Assembly (NCBI GenBank): GCA_944320855.1
Contig: CALUJF010000002.1
Span: 62,001 to 126,000 of the forward strand
Reading direction: 5' to 3'
Source: an uncultured Phocaeicola sp.
GTDB taxonomy: Bacteria; Bacteroidota; Bacteroidia; Bacteroidales; Bacteroidaceae
DNA length: 64,000 nt
The translations under genes were made by a program, and so were the position numbers. The notes below the pieces were generated by a model that saw nothing but the letters and a program-made list of their open reading frames with translations, searched no databases and was not told the origin of the DNA. Positions 61,947-64,000 of this stretch are shown piece by piece. The stretch's first letter is position 1, and every line of letters starts with the position of its first letter.

Positions 61947-62101
61947 ATTACTATTACAAATACCACTTCTATGCTATTCAGGGTGGTAAAAAGATTAAGT
62001 TTTATGTATGTGCCAATAATGTTTACTCAGCTATTCAGAAGGCTAATAAAATATATCCGAGAGCTGAGAAGATACAAATGCAACATACCGAGAGAATGTG
62101 A
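61943..62101 (+). CDS. Small hypothetical protein
   Basis: 52 residues (MNYYYKYHFYAIQGGKKIKF to MQHTERM). It overlaps the recombinase stop codon by 4 bp (ATGA), which suggests coupled translation. The pattern FYAIQGGKKIKFYVCANNVYSAI, split here as two strands and a helix, looks like a small folded domain; unidentified. Confidence 0.55.
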   Translation: MNYYYKYHFYAIQGGKKIKFYVCANNVYSAIQKANKIYPRAEKIQMQHTERM

Positions 62102-62175
62102 TTGAACTTTAAAAACTATTGTCGCTACAGTTTTCTTCATTGTGGAGTTTAGAAGGTGACACATTATTATATTAT

Positions 62176-62400
62176 ATGGAACCTAAATATGTATTGATAC
62201 TGGATAATAGTACTGGAACTTTGAGCATAATAGAGCTTACAGATGAAGAACTAAGAGAATCAGAAAGTTATGAAGATTTTGAATCATTTCTTACAACTAT
62301 CGAGAATAAGTATGGATTCAGATTGACTTATTCTTCATGGATGACTACTGAAAAACTTGACATCTATAGATATAAAGACGGAAAGGAGGTTGAAGATTAA
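62176..62400 (+). CDS. Hypothetical mobile-element protein
   Basis: 74 residues from ATG 62176 (MEPKYVLILDNSTGTLSII). The open frame begins at a TTG at 62119, but ATG 62176 gives a better start. Similar short acidic proteins are common in Bacteroides mobile elements to my knowledge; function unknown. A terminator follows. Confidence 0.6.
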   Translation: MEPKYVLILDNSTGTLSIIELTDEELRESESYEDFESFLTTIENKYGFRLTYSSWMTTEKLDIYRYKDGKEVED

Positions 62401-62409
62401 AATGTAATA

Positions 62410-62447
62410 AGGGAGACTATCTGTAAAGGTAGTTTCTCTTTTTTTTC
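62410..62447 (+). terminator. Terminator
   Basis: AGGGAGACTA and TAGTTTCTCT arms (one bulge), loop TCTGTAAAGG, then eight T. Confidence 0.7.
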
Positions 62448-62745
62448 TTTCTTAAATGAATAAATAAACTACAACCAAAAATTTTCTATTCCCTATATAA
62501 TGATAAAAGAGAAAAAAGAAAAAAATGGTACTATAGTTGTGTTTCTATTTTTATGAAGAAATATGGTTTATACCTGTGAGGAAGGGGGTAAGAGGTTGGA
62601 GGTTAAAACATAATACCTGAAAGGTGGAATAAAAAATCTCCAGAACTTTCAAAAACCTTTATAAAAGATATAATTTCCAAAATAAATTTTTCCATTATCC
62701 TGTCGGTTATGTAATAATCTCCTACCCCCTTACCCTTCGGGATTA

Positions 62746-62787
62746 AGAGAATAAAGAATAGAGAATGAAGAGGAGAGAATAAAGAGG
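62746..62787. repeat. Three iteron-like 14-bp direct repeats
   Basis: AGAGAATAAAGAAT, AGAGAATGAAGAGG and AGAGAATAAAGAGG in direct succession, purine only except for T. Tandem repeats of this kind can be iterons, but no replication initiator gene is seen in the window. Confidence 0.55.
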
Positions 62788-63052
62788 ACAACAATATAAA
62801 GACCTTTTCAGATATATTATAGAATATATTCCAGGTGTATTATATCCTTTTCTACACCATTCTAATCTGTCCCGGCATACATAATACCTTTAATGGGACA
62901 ACATGGATAAAAGATTGATTATTAGTTGTTTTCTCTTGTCTATAAAGTTCAACTTATAACTGGAACAAAAGTAAAAAGAGAAAATATATGGTTATTTCCG
63001 TCTAAGAAAGTCCATAAATACTTATATTTGAAAGAAATAATACTCATTATCA

Positions 63053-63202
63053 GAGCGTAATATTGAACAGAAAACACTATCTTTGCAATGTCTGACCGGA
63101 GAAATGGTTGGACTAATATCAGAAAGCGTTTTTTGCTTTTATCCTAAGATCAAAGTCTGGAAAATTTTGAAACTTAGAAGGATAAGAGACAATATTACGC
63201 TC
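63053..63202. repeat. 13-bp inverted repeat enclosing a promoter
   Basis: GAGCGTAATATTG (63053-63065) and CAATATTACGCTC (63190-63202) are perfect inverted copies bounding a 150-bp segment. Inside, TATCTTTG (63078-63085) is a Bacteroides -7 box pointing toward the LRR gene. RNA from it would fold GTCTGACC with GGTTGGAC and AAAGC with GCTTT. The layout resembles invertible promoters of Bacteroides; inversion has not been shown. Confidence 0.5.
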
Positions 63203-63404
63203 ATTTCTGTTTGTATATGTTCCCGGTATAGTCCATGTTGTATCGGTTCATATATCGTACAGGCGTGGGAGTATTGTTTCTTTCTTATTCATTTCTAAGT
63301 AGGTATTTCCAGACACCGGATCTTGATGAATAGCAGGACAAAACCTCACGCTTTCTTTGTATAATCTAATACTGAATTGGGGGTTTATAAGGCATTATTT
63401 TTTT

Positions 63405-64000
63405 ATGAAAAGGTATTTGTTATTTATTACATTATTTTGTAATTGCTTTTTTTTATTTTCTCAAAGTAGCGTTTATGTTGAGAAGCCTGGTAAATTAGAA
63501 AAAACAATGAAAAAAAAAGATATTCCTTTAACTGTAAAGGAGTTGCAAATCGAAGGAATATTAAACGATGATGATTTCGTTTTCATATCATCTTTATCTG
63601 AACTGGAAATCCTAAAATTAATTAATGTAGAATTTGATGCAAATTCAAAGAAAAATAAAGGTAAGTTCATTAACGATAAGGTTTTACTTTTGTCTGGATT
63701 TCCATCACTAGTCAAATTGTATTTAATAAACACTTCAGGAGATTACTACAACTTCAGTAATATTTTTATAAGAAATAATTCATTAAAAAAACTACAATAT
63801 CTGCAAATGCCATCAAATGTAGCTCTTAGTACAGATTATCCTAATGGTACTTATAACCTTGTAGAATTAGAATACACTAAAACCAATGGATATTTAAAGT
63901 TTTTGAAGCAACGTGAATTTTCTAAATATAAGAAATATTTTATTCATGAAGAATTTAAGACCAAAAACACATCTATTATATGGGTTCATCATTTGATTCT
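63405..64000 (+). CDS. Secreted leucine-rich-repeat-like protein, N-terminal part
   Basis: The frame is open to the window end, so about 198 residues of a longer protein are seen. A signal peptide is visible (MKRYLLFITLFCNCFFLFSQ). The following pattern (LTVKELQIEGILNDDDFVFISS, LSELEILKLINVEF, FPSLVKLYLINTS, LKKLQYLQMPS) has the LxxLxLxxx spacing of BspA/internalin-like repeats used on Bacteroides cell surfaces. The only promoter found is inside the inverted repeat 330 bp upstream, so its expression may be phase variable. Confidence 0.7.
   Translation, partial: MKRYLLFITLFCNCFFLFSQSSVYVEKPGKLEKTMKKKDIPLTVKELQIEGILNDDDFVFISSLSELEILKLINVEFDANSKKNKGKFINDKVLLLSGFPSLVKLYLINTSGDYYNFSNIFIRNNSLKKLQYLQMPSNVALSTDYPNGTYNLVELEYTKTNGYLKFLKQREFSKYKKYFIHEEFKTKNTSIIWVHHLI

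Larger units (their letters stand above)
62448..63404. other. Non-coding region of about 950 bp
   Basis: No convincing gene on either strand. It holds an imperfect G-rich/C-rich inverted pair (about 62582-62604 against 62719-62738), three 14-bp direct repeats (62746-62787), a TGTCCC/GGGACA hairpin (about 62868-62901) and the 13-bp inverted repeat with promoter (63053-63202). A role in replication, transfer or switching is possible but unproven. Confidence 0.5.

Noticed and set aside
63083..63298. 71-residue ORF inside and after the inverted-repeat segment
   Set aside because: Composition (many Cys, Trp, Ile runs) is not protein-like, and it spans the promoter's RNA hairpins and the right inverted repeat.
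50404..64000. Integration of the island at tRNA-Phe
   Set aside because: Position suggests it, but no repeat of the tRNA 3' end and no tyrosine integrase are found in the window, so it is left as a possibility only.

Overview
The window looks like a chromosomal stretch from a gut Bacteroidales species (Bacteroides/Phocaeicola type). The evidence is Bacteroides-type promoters (a -7 box TAnnTTTG, sometimes with a -33 TTTG), weak Shine-Dalgarno sequences, an L-fucose operon in the order R-I-O-A-K-mutarotase-P, an S-type sulfatase, a threonine operon that uses a phosphoglycerate-mutase-like homoserine kinase, and Bacteroidetes-style arginine genes. This assignment rests on recognised gene families and signals, not on a database match.

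Layout. 1-384: end of a MATE exporter. 518-2682: secreted DUF1961 protein and S-type sulfatase. 2912-8018: threonine operon (thrA, homoserine-kinase candidate, thrC), preceded by a roughly 260-nt leader with a Thr-containing leader ORF and an attenuator-like terminator. 8466-16369: fucose operon with a GntR-type regulator and candidate operators made of 10-bp direct repeats. 16599-18950: tandem nagA paralogues. 19233-23451: yceD-like, rpmF, fabH, era, der. 23531-26892: acyl-CoA ligase, XRE-cupin regulator, proB. 27143-29387: HAD phosphatase, orphan HipB-like repressor with three operators, methyltransferase. 29569-35127: argR, GNAT, argG, argC, argD, proC. 35205-43474: MATE exporter, YgjP-like peptidase, argB, speA, aroK, topA. 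44102-49250: membrane protein, sppA, lpxK, purine nucleoside phosphorylase, thiL. 49433-50055: frameshifted outer-membrane protein. 50404-50476: tRNA-Phe.

Beyond the tRNA the character changes to an accessory island running to the window end. It holds an orphan HigA-like regulator, a self-regulated AAA/DUF4143 ATPase, and a long plus-strand run of mostly small overlapping genes. These include DUF3871, a phage-type recombination pair (DUF1071/Sak-type annealing protein plus PD-(D/E)XK exonuclease), zinc-ribbon proteins, an M20/M42-like metallopeptidase and a small serine recombinase. After these come a 1-kb non-coding region with iteron-like repeats, a 13-bp inverted repeat enclosing a promoter, and the start of a secreted LRR-like protein. 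No conjugation, capsid or tyrosine-integrase gene is visible.

The most unusual signal is not a gene. Five intergenic sites hold helically phased arrays: four have short palindromic cores at exactly 22-bp spacing (438-495, 16490-16547, 28024-28099, 43798-43875) and one has 13 hexamers at 11-bp spacing (37322-37466). The core differs between loci and the spacer sequences differ between units, yet the spacing is exact. A second, separate set of intergenic repeats (octamer or heptamer arrays, several around a CCATCCGGATGG hairpin) sits between genes of the thr, arg and aro regions, and one copy supplies the last codons of aroK.
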